From: an uncultured Spirochaetaceae bacterium
Lineage (GTDB): Bacteria > Spirochaetota > Spirochaetia > Treponematales > Treponemataceae
Assembly (NCBI GenBank): GCA_902773215.1
Contig: CACYDQ010000125.1
Span: 1 to 5,199, forward strand
Length of the DNA: 5,199 bases
Reading direction: 5' to 3'
The notes under the pieces are model-generated. The model was given only the letters and a program-made list of their open reading frames with translations. It ran no database searches and was not told the origin of the DNA. Made by a program: the position numbers and the translations under genes. Below are positions 5,115 through 5,199 of the stretch, piece by piece; the first letter of the stretch is position 1, and the number at the start of each line of letters is the position of its first letter.

Positions 5115-5199
5115 ATGGACATGAATGCGGAAAAGCTCAAGGCAATCATCAACGCGATACCGGGCAACGTGTTCTTCAAGGACACGGAATGCCGCTACC
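5115..5199 (+). CDS. N-terminus of a PAS-domain signalling protein (partial)
   Basis: From ATG 5115 the product reads MDMNAEKLKAIINAIPGNVF, then FKDTECRY to the window edge. The pattern LKAIINAIPGNVFFKDTECRY is the opening helix and first strand of a PAS domain (compare the common IlDsiPd.IffKDtegrY consensus). Such domains usually lead into a GGDEF, EAL or histidine kinase output, none of which is visible here. A second ATG at 5121 is in the same frame. Neither has a recognisable ribosome-binding site, and the frame stays open upstream through the repeat array without a convincing start. It is divergent from the AlbA_2 gene, with the array between them. Confidence 0.7.
   Translation, partial: MDMNAEKLKAIINAIPGNVFFKDTECRY

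Noticed and set aside
1..5199. tRNA, rRNA, insertion sequence or phage integration site
   Set aside because: I saw no tRNA-like arms, no rRNA sequence, no transposase motifs and no long terminal inverted repeats anywhere in the window.

Overview
The window looks like chromosomal DNA of a moderate-GC, host-associated bacterium. My best guess is a gut or rumen Treponema-like spirochaete. This rests on the style of the XRE regulator (the LAQNMKYYRKL...NYIGIIEIG type common in treponemes and some Firmicutes), the presence of AlbA_2-family ATP-binding genes and a PAS-sensor gene. It is an inference from protein style, not a proven assignment.

Left edge (1-424): the last 15 codons of an unidentified + strand gene end at 48. 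A GC-rich stretch with two competing hairpins follows, then a 12-unit array of the 8-base core TTTGAAGT (112-240) with almost perfectly alternating 11/12-base spacing. Immediately after the array is a short open frame (to 424) that I read as the surviving C-terminal scrap of an AlbA_2/HATPase_c_4-family gene (DGTGFDKIIQEY...SSSDHFTLV).

Middle (452-3260): a - strand operon encodes a large multi-pass membrane protein (probable GT-C-like glycosyltransferase, 627 aa) followed by a soluble DPM1-like GT2 polyprenyl-phosphate glycosyltransferase (233 aa). Together they suggest lipid-linked sugar synthesis in the cytoplasm and use on the outer face of the membrane. The operon has a near-consensus promoter, a leader of about 117 nt with a perfect 15-base palindrome, a hairpin, and a 15-codon leader ORF whose TGA directly abuts the ATG of the membrane protein. 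Divergently oriented is an XRE-type HTH regulator. Its predicted promoter shares the -35 region with the operon promoter. Its best ribosome-binding site serves an ATG that is one base out of frame with the HTH protein.

Right side (3587-5199): a complete - strand AlbA_2/HATPase_c_4/winged-helix protein (459 aa) converges on the XRE gene. Upstream of it are an extended -10 promoter and an array of six ACATTGCC (GGCAATGT on the gene strand) cores spaced one helical turn apart, overlapping the promoter. A + strand PAS-domain protein begins at about 5115 and runs off the window.

The most interesting theme is that two AlbA_2-family loci, one intact and one deleted down to its C-terminus, each carry their own upstream array of 8-base cores at near-helical spacing, with different core sequences. 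This looks like a modular, gene-specific operator array, perhaps for autoregulation. I do not know of a description of it.
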